Of a DNA stretch of 64,000 nucleotides, positions 44,661-54,358 are shown in pieces. Below the pieces are notes generated by a model. It ran no database searches and was not told where the DNA came from. It was given only the letters and a program-made list of their open reading frames with translations. Position numbers and translations under genes: made by a program. The DNA comes from Pedobacter psychrophilus. GTDB taxonomy: Bacteria > Bacteroidota > Bacteroidia > Sphingobacteriales > Sphingobacteriaceae. Location: contig NZ_LWHJ01000011.1 of the NCBI RefSeq assembly GCF_001652725.1, positions 983,233 through 1,047,232 of the forward strand, written 5' to 3'. Position 1 is the stretch's first letter; each line of letters opens with the position of its first letter.

Positions 44661-46724
44661 ATGAAAAAACTATTACTTTCTTTTATTTTAATAACAATTC
44701 TTCATTCGGCAAAAGCGCAATGGAATGGTAACCCAGCTGTAAATAATCTGATTGCAAATAATACCTCTCTTTCCACACTTAAAACAAGTGTTGTATCTAT
44801 TAATGATGGTAATGGAAACATGATTATTGCTTGGGCTGGTACTACCATAGCTGGCACTACAGGAATAGATATATATGTTCAAAAAATCAATAAAGATGGT
44901 TCGTTACCATGGCTCGCAACAGAAAAAGTGGTTTGCAATGCAGCAGGTACTCAAACCGCTATCACAATGGTAAGCGATGGTAAGGGTGGAGCAATAATAG
45001 CCTGGAGTGATTATAGATTTGCAACAGCTCCTGCAACATCAGGATCAAATGCTGATGAAGTTTATGGTCAAAGAGTGAAGGCAGATGGATCTATGGGCTG
45101 GGCGGCAAACGGGGTGATTTTATCTAAGGCGGGTGCTGATCTAAACACATATCGAAGAAATCCCGCAATAGGAAGTGTTTCTGATAAAGATTTTGTAGTT
45201 GTTTGGCATCAATTAAGAACTTCAACTACAGATTTATTTGCTCAGAAAGTCGATACTTTGGGTAATCTAATATGGTCTTCTGATGTTGATGTTCATGGAG
45301 AGCAGGTTAGAAATCAAAATAATCAAACTGTTATTGCAGATGGTTCTGGGGGTGCAATTATTGTATTTTTAGAACCTAAATTAGCAACAACTAATTCTGA
45401 TATATTTGGACAAAGGATAAATAAAAATGGAATTGTATTATGGGGAAGTAATAAGGAGGGGATTCCAATTTGTAATGCTTCTACAAATCAGACCGTACCG
45501 GTAGCAGTTAGTGATGGTAAAGGAGGTATTGTTGCTACATGGACGGATTTTAGGAATAATGATAATGATGTGTATGCTCAAAGAATGGATAGCTTGGGAG
45601 TAAGATATTGGACGAATGGCTTACCCGCTGATTTAAATTATTTAAATGGAGTTCCTGTAGCTGTATTAAATCAAGTTACTACTCCTTCATCTAATAATCA
45701 GTCAGCTCCCGTAATTACTAAAGATGCTTTAAATAATTTTTATATTGTATGGACCGATAATAGAAACAATACTTCTGCAGTGCCATCTTTCGGTACAGAT
45801 TTGTATAGTCAACGTTATAATTTAAACGGAGTAAGATCTTGGGCTTTAAATGGAGTTCCTGTAGCAGTTAAGCTTGGTACTCAAAGTTCGGACATCACTC
45901 TTAATACTTCAACTTCAGGAAGTCATCTTTTTATTACTTACAGAGAAAGTAATATAGGAGCAAATGATGTTTATGCACAAAGATTAGATTCTTTAAGTGG
46001 AGCTGTTAGTTCTCCATATGTTGCAGATGGGCTTCCTGTCTCAACAAATTCTTTTTCTCAAACACTAGCTACTTCAGTATTTGATGATGCAGGAGGTTTA
46101 TTGGTAGCTTGGCTAGATGCTCGTTCTGCGACAGCATCAGAAATTTACGCCTCTCGCCTATATTCAAACGGCACACTACCTGTAAAATATACTTCAATTA
46201 CAGCTAATTTAAATACCAATGAAACTGTTTTAGTGAAATGGAATATCGCTTCAGAAGTTAATACCCAAATATATTTAATAGAAAAAGCGGGTGAGAACGG
46301 TATTTTTACATCAATTGGAACGGTTACCGCAAGTAATTTAGCTACTTACCAATTTACAGATGTTGCACCATTTGCAGGAAACAATTATTACAGAATAAAA
46401 GCGGTTGATTTTGATGGCACCCTTTCTCTTTCAGAAATTGCAACAGTAAATATTAAAGACTTAAAAGAAACTAACCTACTAGTTTATCCTAATCCTGTTA
46501 ACGATTTCTTAAACATTAGCTTTGAAACTGCTTCAAGTCAACCTGAATCTTATCAATTAAAAATTTACGATTTAAAAGGAGCTTTAAAAAAGTTTAAAGT
46601 AGTAACTACTCAAAATAACAGCTTATCTTTAAAAATAGATGATTTAGAAACCGGTTTTTATACTTTAGAAGTAACAGATTTGGGTGGCACTAAAAGAAGT
46701 GTCAATAAAATTATTAAGCTTTAA
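44661..46724 (+). CDS. T9SS-sorted putative eight-bladed propeller protein
   Basis: 687-residue secreted protein (signal MKKLLLSFILITILHSAKAQ). Eight repeats of the type DGKGGAIIAWSDYR…VYGQRVxxDG run from about residue 50 to 500, suggesting a beta-propeller. Then comes a beta-sandwich with VKWNIASEVNTQIYLIEKAG. The last ~80 residues form a type IX secretion sorting domain (LLVYPNPVNDFLNISF … GFYTLEVTDLGGTKRSVNKI). It is probably displayed at the cell surface. It sits between the sigma factor and FecR. Ligand unknown. Its own hairpin terminator follows. Confidence 0.8.
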   Translation: MKKLLLSFILITILHSAKAQWNGNPAVNNLIANNTSLSTLKTSVVSINDGNGNMIIAWAGTTIAGTTGIDIYVQKINKDGSLPWLATEKVVCNAAGTQTAITMVSDGKGGAIIAWSDYRFATAPATSGSNADEVYGQRVKADGSMGWAANGVILSKAGADLNTYRRNPAIGSVSDKDFVVVWHQLRTSTTDLFAQKVDTLGNLIWSSDVDVHGEQVRNQNNQTVIADGSGGAIIVFLEPKLATTNSDIFGQRINKNGIVLWGSNKEGIPICNASTNQTVPVAVSDGKGGIVATWTDFRNNDNDVYAQRMDSLGVRYWTNGLPADLNYLNGVPVAVLNQVTTPSSNNQSAPVITKDALNNFYIVWTDNRNNTSAVPSFGTDLYSQRYNLNGVRSWALNGVPVAVKLGTQSSDITLNTSTSGSHLFITYRESNIGANDVYAQRLDSLSGAVSSPYVADGLPVSTNSFSQTLATSVFDDAGGLLVAWLDARSATASEIYASRLYSNGTLPVKYTSITANLNTNETVLVKWNIASEVNTQIYLIEKAGENGIFTSIGTVTASNLATYQFTDVAPFAGNNYYRIKAVDFDGTLSLSEIATVNIKDLKETNLLVYPNPVNDFLNISFETASSQPESYQLKIYDLKGALKKFKVVTTQNNSLSLKIDDLETGFYTLEVTDLGGTKRSVNKIIKL

Positions 46725-46725
46725 A

Positions 46726-46733
46726 TATCTTTG
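46726..46733 (+). promoter_or_regulatory. Candidate -7 element ahead of fecR
   Basis: TATCTTTG fits TAnnTTTG and lies 60 bases before the TTG start of fecR, just ahead of a hairpin. No -33 seen. Confidence 0.3.
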
Positions 46734-46737
46734 ATTT

Positions 46738-46774
46738 AAAATGAGCTATGATTTATGGCTCATTTTAAATTTTT
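46738..46774 (+). terminator. Hairpin terminator between T9SS gene and fecR
   Basis: AAAATGAGC (46738-46746) pairs perfectly with GCTCATTTT (46758-46766), followed by AAATTTTT. It ends about 20 bases before fecR. Confidence 0.6.
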
Positions 46775-46792
46775 ACCAAAAGCAAAAAAGAA

Positions 46793-47809
46793 TTGGACTA
46801 TAACCTTTACTCGGCAGAAGATTTTGCCTCAGATGAATCTTTTATCAATTATTTTCTAAAAAAAGATAACGATGATTTCGAATTTTGGGAAAATTGGAAA
46901 ATACATCATCCACATAAACTAGATGAAATTTATAACGCTGAACAGCTACTTGGATTGCTATTTTTATCCTTGCCAGAAAGCGAGGTAGAAAGCGAGTTTA
47001 ATAGATTTGAAAATTACCTTTCCCAATCTAACGGGTTTAATAAAATTAACAGTGCTGGTACTGCAAAAAATAGATTAAACATAATGGTTTCTATTTGTTG
47101 TGGCTTATTGATATTTATGGGCTGTCTAATTTATTTGACATCTACTAATGCAGCAAAGTTTCGAAACCAACAAATTGTAACCAGGCATAACCCATTTGGG
47201 CAAAGAAGCATTTTTCAATTAAATGATGGTACTAAAGTTACCCTTAATGCCAACAGTACACTCAAATTCCCTGAACAATTTGGTGAAGAAAATAGAAATG
47301 TAGAATTAGAAGGAGAAGCATTTTTTGAAGTAACAAAGGATAAAAGCAAGCCATTTAATGTGAAATCAGAAAATTTGACCACTACAGTTTTAGGGACTAA
47401 GTTTAATATTAATACCCATGATATTAAGGAGACCATAAAAATATCATTGGTAGAAGGTAAAGTAAAAGTAACTGATAATAATAGTAAGGTTGCCATAACC
47501 TTAAATCCCGCACAAAGCATTAGTTATCAAAAAAACAATCACCTAATAACAAAAGCTAGCTTTAATACAAAAGAAATCATCTCATGGAAGGATGGGATTC
47601 TATCCTTTAAAAACGCTTCTTTTGATGAGGTTTCTCAAAAAATATACACCACATTTGGTATAAGGTTAATTGACCCAGACGGGAAATTAAATTGGGACTA
47701 TACCGGAGAATTTAATAACAGTGATTATCTATCTATCATTAAAAGCATCTGCTATGCTAAAAAACTGAAGTATAAAATTGTTAACGATACCATAATCATT
47801 AAAAAATAA
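46793..47809 (+). CDS. FecR-family anti-sigma factor
   Basis: 338-residue inner-membrane regulator. Start is TTG at 46793, giving MDYNLYSAEDFASDESFINY, the common N-terminus of this family; no nearby ATG fits. A cytosolic part of ~100 residues binds the sigma factor. A single transmembrane helix follows (LNIMVSICCGLLIFMGCLIY, about 101-120). Then come the FecR domain (FQLNDGTKVTLNANSTLKFP and FEVTKDKSKPFNV) and the C-terminal DUF4974 region (FKNASFDEVSQKI). It relays signal from the STN-bearing SusC to the ECF sigma. Its stop overlaps the SusC start by one base (TAATG). Confidence 0.9.
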   Translation: MDYNLYSAEDFASDESFINYFLKKDNDDFEFWENWKIHHPHKLDEIYNAEQLLGLLFLSLPESEVESEFNRFENYLSQSNGFNKINSAGTAKNRLNIMVSICCGLLIFMGCLIYLTSTNAAKFRNQQIVTRHNPFGQRSIFQLNDGTKVTLNANSTLKFPEQFGEENRNVELEGEAFFEVTKDKSKPFNVKSENLTTTVLGTKFNINTHDIKETIKISLVEGKVKVTDNNSKVAITLNPAQSISYQKNNHLITKASFNTKEIISWKDGILSFKNASFDEVSQKIYTTFGIRLIDPDGKLNWDYTGEFNNSDYLSIIKSICYAKKLKYKIVNDTIIIKK

Positions 47810-50800
47810 TGGATAAAAGATATACCCTATCTCTAAAAATATCATTCCTTTTACTGCTCTTTTTCGGCTTTAAATTAAACACTGCTTACAGTCAGTCTAA
47901 GCAGATTTCTGTAAAAATAAGTGTGAAAGAAAAACCCATATCCACTATTTTTAAAACTATAGAAAATCAAACTGATATGAAATTCAGTTATGATCAATCA
48001 GAGATTAACATCAGTCAAAACATTAGTTTAGATTACACTGGCGAATTAGAGGGTTTTCTAAATCTTTTCAGTTCAAAATCGGGTTTAGATTTTAAAATAG
48101 TAGGTAAATCCATCTCGGTAAGAAAATCTACCAACATCAATCTCCCGACAAGAATAATTACAGGTATTGTTACAGATAAGACAGGAGAAACTTTACCAGG
48201 AGTAAATGTCTTCATCAAAGAAACTAAAAAAGGTGCAATTACTAATATCAATGGCGAGTTTACCATAAAAATAACATCATCAGATATAAACAACACCATT
48301 TTAGTTGCAAGTTATATTGGCATGAAATCCAAAGAATTTAAAGTGGGTGATCAATCTTTTTTTAAGATAGAATTAGATTATGATGCCATTGGAATGAATG
48401 AAGTAGTAGTTACCTCTTCATTTACTAAGGAAAAAAGAAGGGAAGAAGTAGTAGGAAGTATTTCACAATTAGATGCCTCTCAATTGCAAACTTCAAGACC
48501 AATTGAAAGCTTTGATAAAATGATGGAAGGCTTAATTGCCGGAGTGCAGGTAGAAACCAATACAGAATTAGGCACACCGGTTAAGGTAAATATTAGAGGT
48601 TTGGGTTCTTTACCAACATTTGGTGCCACAACAGGAACTTCATCTCAACCTTTATATGTAATAGATGGCATTCCATTATATGAACAGCAGAGAAAAAATG
48701 AAGCTTCTCAATTTAACGGAGAAACTTATTTAAATCCTTTAGCTAACATTAATCCTGACGATATAAAAAGCATTTCTGTACTTAAAGATGCTACCGCCTC
48801 TGCATTGTACGGTGCAAATGCAGCAAATGGTGTAATCATTATCACTACAAAATCTGGCAGTCCGGGTAAAACACAGGTTAATTTTGGTTTTGATACAGGG
48901 ATAACAGAATTTATAAATAAATATCAATGGTTAAGTGGAAATGAATACTTCAGCTTATTGAGGGAAGCCTATATAAATGATGGAAGATCTGTAGCGGTTG
49001 CCACTCAATTGGCTGGAAGCCCTAATATTGATACTGATTGGTTTGCATTGACCAACAGAAATGCAGTTTACCAAAATGCAACAATGGACGTATCTGGTGG
49101 GACAGAAGGCACAACATTCCGTCTTTCCTCTGGCTTTAGAAGTGAGCAAGCAAGTTCTTTTGGAAATGATCTGCAAAAAGTATATTTAAGATTAAGATTA
49201 GACCATCAGTTTGAAAAAAGATTTAGGCTTGGTGTATCTTTAAGTCCTACAATTACTAATAAAAATGCTTTATCTAATTATGGGGGAATTATTTTAGCAC
49301 CCAATGTTGCCCCCATAAATCCAGATGGAACTTATCCTGATATTTTAGGTGTTCCTAATCCTTTGGCAATATTGGCACAAAATGAGGATTTTCATAAAGG
49401 TTTAGGATTGGTAAGTAATATAAACGCAAATTATAAACTTAGTGAAGCCATTAATATTTCAGGAACATTAGGCGCAGATTATTATGAGAACAAAGAGACT
49501 ATTTATAAATCTTCACAAAATGCAACCGGCAGAAATTCTAACGGTATATTGCAAATTTATGATAGAAATTATTTAAGTCTATCTGGTTTTGCACAAGCAA
49601 CGTATGATAAAACTTTTGAGCAAAAACATACCGTAAACTTTTTGGTAGGAACACAGGTAGAGGATAAAGAAACAAATTTAATAAGAGGTTCTGGTAGAGG
49701 TTTTACATTTGATAGATTAAAGGTCTTAAGTGCCGCTCAAAATCAAACAGCCGCATCATCAAAATCTGAAGATGCAACGGTATCTTATTATTCTCAATTA
49801 GGGTATGATTTATCTAAAAAATACTTTGTAAATATCAATGGACGTTTGGATGAGTCTTCTATTTTTGGTGGCGATAAACAAGTTGCTTTAAACGGATCAG
49901 TAGGTTTAGCCTGGGTTATTTCAAAAGAGAACTTTTTAAAAGATAATAAAACTTTAAATTCTTTAAAGATTAGGACAACATATGGTTCCACAGGTAACTC
50001 AAGAATTGGCACTTATGCCGCAAGAGGATTATATGATTTTAGTACCGCATCAGGAAATTTATATAATGGTTATGTAGCCTCTACTCCAGATGCTGATGCT
50101 GCCCCAAATCCAGATCTAGGTTGGGAAACCAATTTTAAATTTAATTTAGGATTGGATGTTACCTTATTTAATCGTCTTCAAATTACGGCAGAATTTTATA
50201 ATAACACCGTAAAAAATTTAATATCAAATGTTAATGTTCCCTTAGAAACTGGGTTTAAATCTATCCTTGCAAACACCAGCACCATGCGAAACCAAGGATT
50301 TGAGCTATCCATCAATTCACAAAATATTAAAGCATCAAAATTTTCTTGGAATACCAACTTTAATTTTGGCACAAATAAGAATAAGCTCATAGAATTTAAC
50401 AAGGGTTTTGCCGCACTCTATTCTGTAAGGGATGATGCAGCAGGCTTAAAGGTTGGGCAAAGTACATCATCCATTTATGGCTTTAATTGGGCTGGCGTAA
50501 ACCCACAAACCGGATTAGAACAGTTTTATTATAATGGAAATTTAATCAGTGCGTCTGAAGCTAATAGATTGAGTATTTTTGAAACCTCTGTTTTAGGAGA
50601 TAGATTGCCTGATTTTCAAGGCGGTATTGTAAACAGCTTTGATGTACAGAATTTCAGTTTATCGTTTAATATCCTGTATAGTTATGGAGCAGATAAATTA
50701 ATATACTATGCAGATGAAGCAGATGGACGGAACCTTGCCAATAGAAATCAAAGTGCAAACTTGTTAGACAGGTGGCAAAGGCCTGGTGATATTACCGATA

Positions 50801-51081
50801 TACCTAGACTTAATATCATTAGAACTGTAATCAGTAATTCTTCTAGATATGTATATGATGTTTCTTATCTAAAATTATCAAACGTAAACCTAAACTATAG
50901 GCTTCCAGATTCATTTAATAAAAGACTTCATTTATCAAAATTGCTTATCAATGCTAATGTTACCAATCTGTTTTATGTTTATAAAGATGCTGGAACAAAA
51001 GAGAGAAATGGCATTGCCGAAAAAAGATTTGTTTTCCCAGAGACTAGAGCGTTTGTTATAGGTTTAAGATTAGGTTTATAA
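47809..51081 (+). CDS. SusC/RagA TonB-linked transporter with STN signalling domain
   Basis: 1090-residue outer-membrane transducer. After the signal peptide (to about residue 28) comes an STN domain (ISVKISVKEKPISTIFKTIE through LDFKIVGKSISVRK, about 30-110). A carboxypeptidase-like domain (ITGIVTDKTGETLPGVNVFI, about 118-200), TonB-box-like EVVVTSS, plug (NIRGLGSLPTF, LYVIDGIPLYE) and a long beta-barrel ending GLRLGL follow. STN plus adjacent FecR and ECF sigma is the hallmark of ligand-induced self-regulation. Substrate unknown; the linked di-haem peroxidase hints at a redox or metal connection. Confidence 0.92.
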   Translation: MDKRYTLSLKISFLLLLFFGFKLNTAYSQSKQISVKISVKEKPISTIFKTIENQTDMKFSYDQSEINISQNISLDYTGELEGFLNLFSSKSGLDFKIVGKSISVRKSTNINLPTRIITGIVTDKTGETLPGVNVFIKETKKGAITNINGEFTIKITSSDINNTILVASYIGMKSKEFKVGDQSFFKIELDYDAIGMNEVVVTSSFTKEKRREEVVGSISQLDASQLQTSRPIESFDKMMEGLIAGVQVETNTELGTPVKVNIRGLGSLPTFGATTGTSSQPLYVIDGIPLYEQQRKNEASQFNGETYLNPLANINPDDIKSISVLKDATASALYGANAANGVIIITTKSGSPGKTQVNFGFDTGITEFINKYQWLSGNEYFSLLREAYINDGRSVAVATQLAGSPNIDTDWFALTNRNAVYQNATMDVSGGTEGTTFRLSSGFRSEQASSFGNDLQKVYLRLRLDHQFEKRFRLGVSLSPTITNKNALSNYGGIILAPNVAPINPDGTYPDILGVPNPLAILAQNEDFHKGLGLVSNINANYKLSEAINISGTLGADYYENKETIYKSSQNATGRNSNGILQIYDRNYLSLSGFAQATYDKTFEQKHTVNFLVGTQVEDKETNLIRGSGRGFTFDRLKVLSAAQNQTAASSKSEDATVSYYSQLGYDLSKKYFVNINGRLDESSIFGGDKQVALNGSVGLAWVISKENFLKDNKTLNSLKIRTTYGSTGNSRIGTYAARGLYDFSTASGNLYNGYVASTPDADAAPNPDLGWETNFKFNLGLDVTLFNRLQITAEFYNNTVKNLISNVNVPLETGFKSILANTSTMRNQGFELSINSQNIKASKFSWNTNFNFGTNKNKLIEFNKGFAALYSVRDDAAGLKVGQSTSSIYGFNWAGVNPQTGLEQFYYNGNLISASEANRLSIFETSVLGDRLPDFQGGIVNSFDVQNFSLSFNILYSYGADKLIYYADEADGRNLANRNQSANLLDRWQRPGDITDIPRLNIIRTVISNSSRYVYDVSYLKLSNVNLNYRLPDSFNKRLHLSKLLINANVTNLFYVYKDAGTKERNGIAEKRFVFPETRAFVIGLRLGL

Positions 51082-51090
51082 ATATGTAAA

Positions 51091-52524
51091 ATGAGAAATC
51101 AATATAAAAAATTACCCATAATATTGCTTTTTATCCTGCTGATTTTTACATCATGTGAAAAATTATTGGATAAAGAACCTACAGATAAATTATCTCTTGA
51201 AGATGTTTTTAAGGATACCCAAGGTGCTAAAACTGCCTTAGCAGGAGCTTATAAATCCCTTTTAACAATTAATGTTTACAATAGGAACGTTATGGTTTAT
51301 CCAGATTTAATGGGAGGAAATATAAAGTATAGTAAAACTGCTAATTTTATATTAGATGATATCTATAATCTTATCCAAAATCAGAACGATTGTACAATGA
51401 ATGACACTTATAGTGATTTATATAAACAATTGAATAACGTTAACAATATCATAGCTTATACGCCAACAGCAGCCGGACCAGAAAAAGATAAAAACAGGAT
51501 GATTGCAGAAGCTAAATGTATTAGAGCTTTAATCCATTTTGAAATTTTAAGAATTTATGCTCGCCCATTCGGGTATACACCCGATGCTTCACACGTTGGT
51601 ATTGTCATCAATTTAAAACCTCAGTTATTTGGAGACCCAGCGCCAGTAAGGTCTACAGTTGCACAATGTTATACTGCAATTAAAAATGATATTAATGAGG
51701 CGATTTTACTTTTTGACAATAGTAATGTCGTTTTTCCAAACGGATATCAACAAAATTATTTCTCAAAACTTAATGCCAAAGCGTTTTTAAGTAAAATTGA
51801 TCTTTACAGTAATAATTTTTCGGAAGCTTTTCAATTGGCGGATGAGGTAATAAAAGAGGGTACATACAAGTTATTAACTAATGCCCAATATGTTGGCAGT
51901 TGGGCGGGAAGGATTCCATCATCAGAATCAATTATTGAACTCCCCGTAGAAAATGATTTTAGCTCAAGTTCATTAGGTAGTTATTATCAAATTAGTTTAA
52001 CACCAGATGGTATGTATGCCGCTACAAATGATATTCTTAATCTTTATAGTAGTACTGATATAAGAGGGAGAAATAACATGTTTATAGCTAATACCATAAA
52101 TTCTACTGTTTTTTATAGCACCAAAAAATATGAGAAAGGTAGCATTAACGCTACTCCAATCAAGTTATTGAGATTGTCTGAAATCTATTTGATAAGAGCT
52201 GAGGCAGCTGCTGAACTAAATAGATATGATGTTGCTAATAACGACTTAAATATCATCAGAAAAAGGGCTGATTCTAATGCAACAGACCTAAACTTAACTG
52301 TTAAATCAGACCTAATAAATGCGGTTCTTTTAGAAAGAAGAAAGGAATTGGCTTTTGAAGGTAATTTGTTTTTTGATTTGGTAAGAAGAAACCAAGGTAT
52401 CAATAGAAACGATTGTACATCCCCAAATTGTTCTTTAGCATTTTCTGATTATAGATTAGTAATGCCATTACCCGCACAAACTATTAACGCTAATACGGCA
52501 ATTAAACAAAATGAAGGTTATTAA
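51091..52524 (+). CDS. SusD/RagB-type lipoprotein (second locus)
   Basis: 477-residue surface lipoprotein partner of the preceding SusC, 9 bases downstream. Lipobox signal MRNQYKKLPIILLFILLIFT ends at SCEKLLDKEPTDKLS, with acylated Cys near 23. SusD pattern: DTQGAKTALAGAYKSLL, RALIHFEILRIYARPFGY, RLSEIYLIRAEAAAEL and ERRKELAFEGNLFFDLVRR. The ligand is not predictable from sequence. Confidence 0.9.
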   Translation: MRNQYKKLPIILLFILLIFTSCEKLLDKEPTDKLSLEDVFKDTQGAKTALAGAYKSLLTINVYNRNVMVYPDLMGGNIKYSKTANFILDDIYNLIQNQNDCTMNDTYSDLYKQLNNVNNIIAYTPTAAGPEKDKNRMIAEAKCIRALIHFEILRIYARPFGYTPDASHVGIVINLKPQLFGDPAPVRSTVAQCYTAIKNDINEAILLFDNSNVVFPNGYQQNYFSKLNAKAFLSKIDLYSNNFSEAFQLADEVIKEGTYKLLTNAQYVGSWAGRIPSSESIIELPVENDFSSSSLGSYYQISLTPDGMYAATNDILNLYSSTDIRGRNNMFIANTINSTVFYSTKKYEKGSINATPIKLLRLSEIYLIRAEAAAELNRYDVANNDLNIIRKRADSNATDLNLTVKSDLINAVLLERRKELAFEGNLFFDLVRRNQGINRNDCTSPNCSLAFSDYRLVMPLPAQTINANTAIKQNEGY

Positions 52525-52535
52525 AAATTGAAATT

Positions 52536-53156
52536 ATGAAAAAATCAATCATCGTACTTTTTATCTGTATTATTACTTTAGCTGCTTGTAAAAAAGATGC
52601 CCCACTTACCAAAGAGGATCTTTATCCAGATACTCCAACAACACCAGCATCATCTACTGTTATTTCTACGTTTTACAACAGCACACCATTTTATGAATTA
52701 TTTATCTACAGGTTTGATCCCGTAACTGCAAAATGGACAAATACGATAAGAAGTCATTTTCCAACAGTACCTAGTGATGACCCTTCCGCATTAGGTTTTA
52801 CTAATCCTTATGTTGCTGAAAGTGGTGTAGCACTTTTTGATATGGTGCGTCTTTACACCACGCCGCTTGGATCTAGCAATATTAAATCAGCAAAAATTAA
52901 TGTGCCAAAAGTATTTAGGTTTTTTCCGGATTTTGTAGGAGCTAAAACTGGCGTAGTAAAGGTTATTGAACAGGATGTTGTTTTGACAAAAGCCGATGGC
53001 ACTACTTTTAAAATAGGTATTAGCGGGCAAGGTACTTATGATGAAAGAACAAAGATTTTTAATATAGAAGTTACCTTTAATGAGACTGCAATTGGTGGTG
53101 CTAATAATGTGAAAAGAAAATACAGCTTTAGTGTTGATCCACAAACCTTAAATTAA
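52536..53156 (+). CDS. Hypothetical lipoprotein of the second SusCD locus
   Basis: 206-residue predicted lipoprotein: MKKSIIVLFICIITLAAC with acylated Cys 18, then a Thr/Pro-rich linker (YPDTPTTPASST) and a beta-rich domain with IYRFDPVTAKWTNTIRSHFP and VIEQDVVLTKADGTTFKIGI. No family recognised. It starts 11 bases after susD and its stop directly abuts the peroxidase start (TAAATG), so all are one operon. It probably binds the locus's ligand or anchors the peroxidase; that is guesswork. Confidence 0.7.
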   Translation: MKKSIIVLFICIITLAACKKDAPLTKEDLYPDTPTTPASSTVISTFYNSTPFYELFIYRFDPVTAKWTNTIRSHFPTVPSDDPSALGFTNPYVAESGVALFDMVRLYTTPLGSSNIKSAKINVPKVFRFFPDFVGAKTGVVKVIEQDVVLTKADGTTFKIGISGQGTYDERTKIFNIEVTFNETAIGGANNVKRKYSFSVDPQTLN

Positions 53157-54293
53157 ATGAAAAGAACTATTTTAATATTGACTTGCATTGCTGTAGTTAT
53201 TTTAGGGAGTGCTTTTTTTCAAGATCATGAATATACCATTGATGAACTTAGAGCAATTTATAGTGGCGATGCCAGCAAATGGCCAAAGCCAGATTTAGAT
53301 GAAGAAGCCAAAAAAGGTTTTAAAGATATTGGCTATTTAGGTAGACCAAAATATCCAAAAGATAATGAGTTTTCTGTAGATAAAGAAAAATTAGGCAAGC
53401 TCTTATTCTTTGATCCACGTCTTTCTGTTTCCAAGCAAATTGCTTGTGCTTCTTGTCACGACCCTGAATTAGGATGGGGAGACGGAAAACGTGTGGCTTA
53501 CGGTCATGATAGACAAACCGGGCAAAGAAATGCAATGACTTTATTAAACGTGGCTTTCTACGAAAAGTTTTTTTGGGATGGAAGAGCGAAAAGTTTAGAA
53601 GATCAAGCAAAATTTCCCGTTCAGGATCATTTAGAAATGAACATGGATTTAAACACCATGGTTAAGCATGTTAACGAGATTGAAGGTTATAAGCCATTAT
53701 TTAGTACCGCTTTTGGAACAAGTGAAATCACTTTAGATAAAATACAAAAAGCCATCGCAACTTTTGAACGTTCTATTGTAAGCACCAATTCACGTTTTGA
53801 TTCTTTTGTGAAAGGAAATGCCAAGGCATTAAAAGACAATGAAATTGCAGGAATGCATATTTTTAGAACAAAAGGAAGATGTATCAATTGTCATAACTCG
53901 CCTTTGTTTAGTGATAACCAATTTCATAACGACGGGCAAACCTTATTAGGAACTAAATTTAGAGATTTAGGCAGATATAATGTCACAAAAAATTTAGCTG
54001 ATGTAGGAAAGTTTAAAACGCCCTCTTTAAGAGAAACAGGCATAACAGGCCCTTGGATGCACCATGGAAATTTCCCATCTTTAAAGGATGTAGTTCAATT
54101 TTATAATTTAGGCAATCCTGTTGCGCAAAGAAAAAGCCTAGTTAACGAACCTGATTCTTTAATCAATATCCAAAAATCAAGTATATTGAGAAAGCTTAAC
54201 TTAACTTTAGAAGAGCAACAAAATTTAGAGGCTTTTCTGGGTACAATTACTACAAGGGTAAATAAGATAAATCCACCAGTTTTGCCACAATAA
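53157..54293 (+). CDS. Di-haem cytochrome c peroxidase (CCP/MauG family)
   Basis: 378-residue exported protein (signal MKRTILILTCIAVVILGSAF). Two CxxCH haem-c sites are visible: CASCHDPELGWGDG (about 99) and CINCHNSPLFSDN (about 241). Family segments LLFFDPRLSVSKQIACASCH (in part), NAMTLLNVAFYEKFFWDGRA and FKTPSLRETGITGPWMHHG are present. Such enzymes reduce H2O2 in the periplasm or oxidise protein or peptide substrates (MauG type). Being last in a SusCD operon is unusual and suggests oxidative processing of the imported compound. The terminator at 54326-54358 closes the operon. Confidence 0.9.
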   Translation: MKRTILILTCIAVVILGSAFFQDHEYTIDELRAIYSGDASKWPKPDLDEEAKKGFKDIGYLGRPKYPKDNEFSVDKEKLGKLLFFDPRLSVSKQIACASCHDPELGWGDGKRVAYGHDRQTGQRNAMTLLNVAFYEKFFWDGRAKSLEDQAKFPVQDHLEMNMDLNTMVKHVNEIEGYKPLFSTAFGTSEITLDKIQKAIATFERSIVSTNSRFDSFVKGNAKALKDNEIAGMHIFRTKGRCINCHNSPLFSDNQFHNDGQTLLGTKFRDLGRYNVTKNLADVGKFKTPSLRETGITGPWMHHGNFPSLKDVVQFYNLGNPVAQRKSLVNEPDSLINIQKSSILRKLNLTLEEQQNLEAFLGTITTRVNKINPPVLPQ

Positions 54294-54325
54294 ATTTTGA
54301 GAGCGAAACATCATTAATCGTTAAT

Positions 54326-54358
54326 AAAAACCTTGCTTTTTTAAAAGCAAGGTTTTTT
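54326..54358 (+). terminator. Intrinsic terminator shared by peroxidase operon and DUF1569 gene
   Basis: AAAAACCTTGCTTTT (54326-54340), two-base loop, AAAAGCAAGGTTTTTT. A-run on one side and T-run on the other allow bidirectional use; it overlaps the stop of the convergent gene. Confidence 0.85.
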
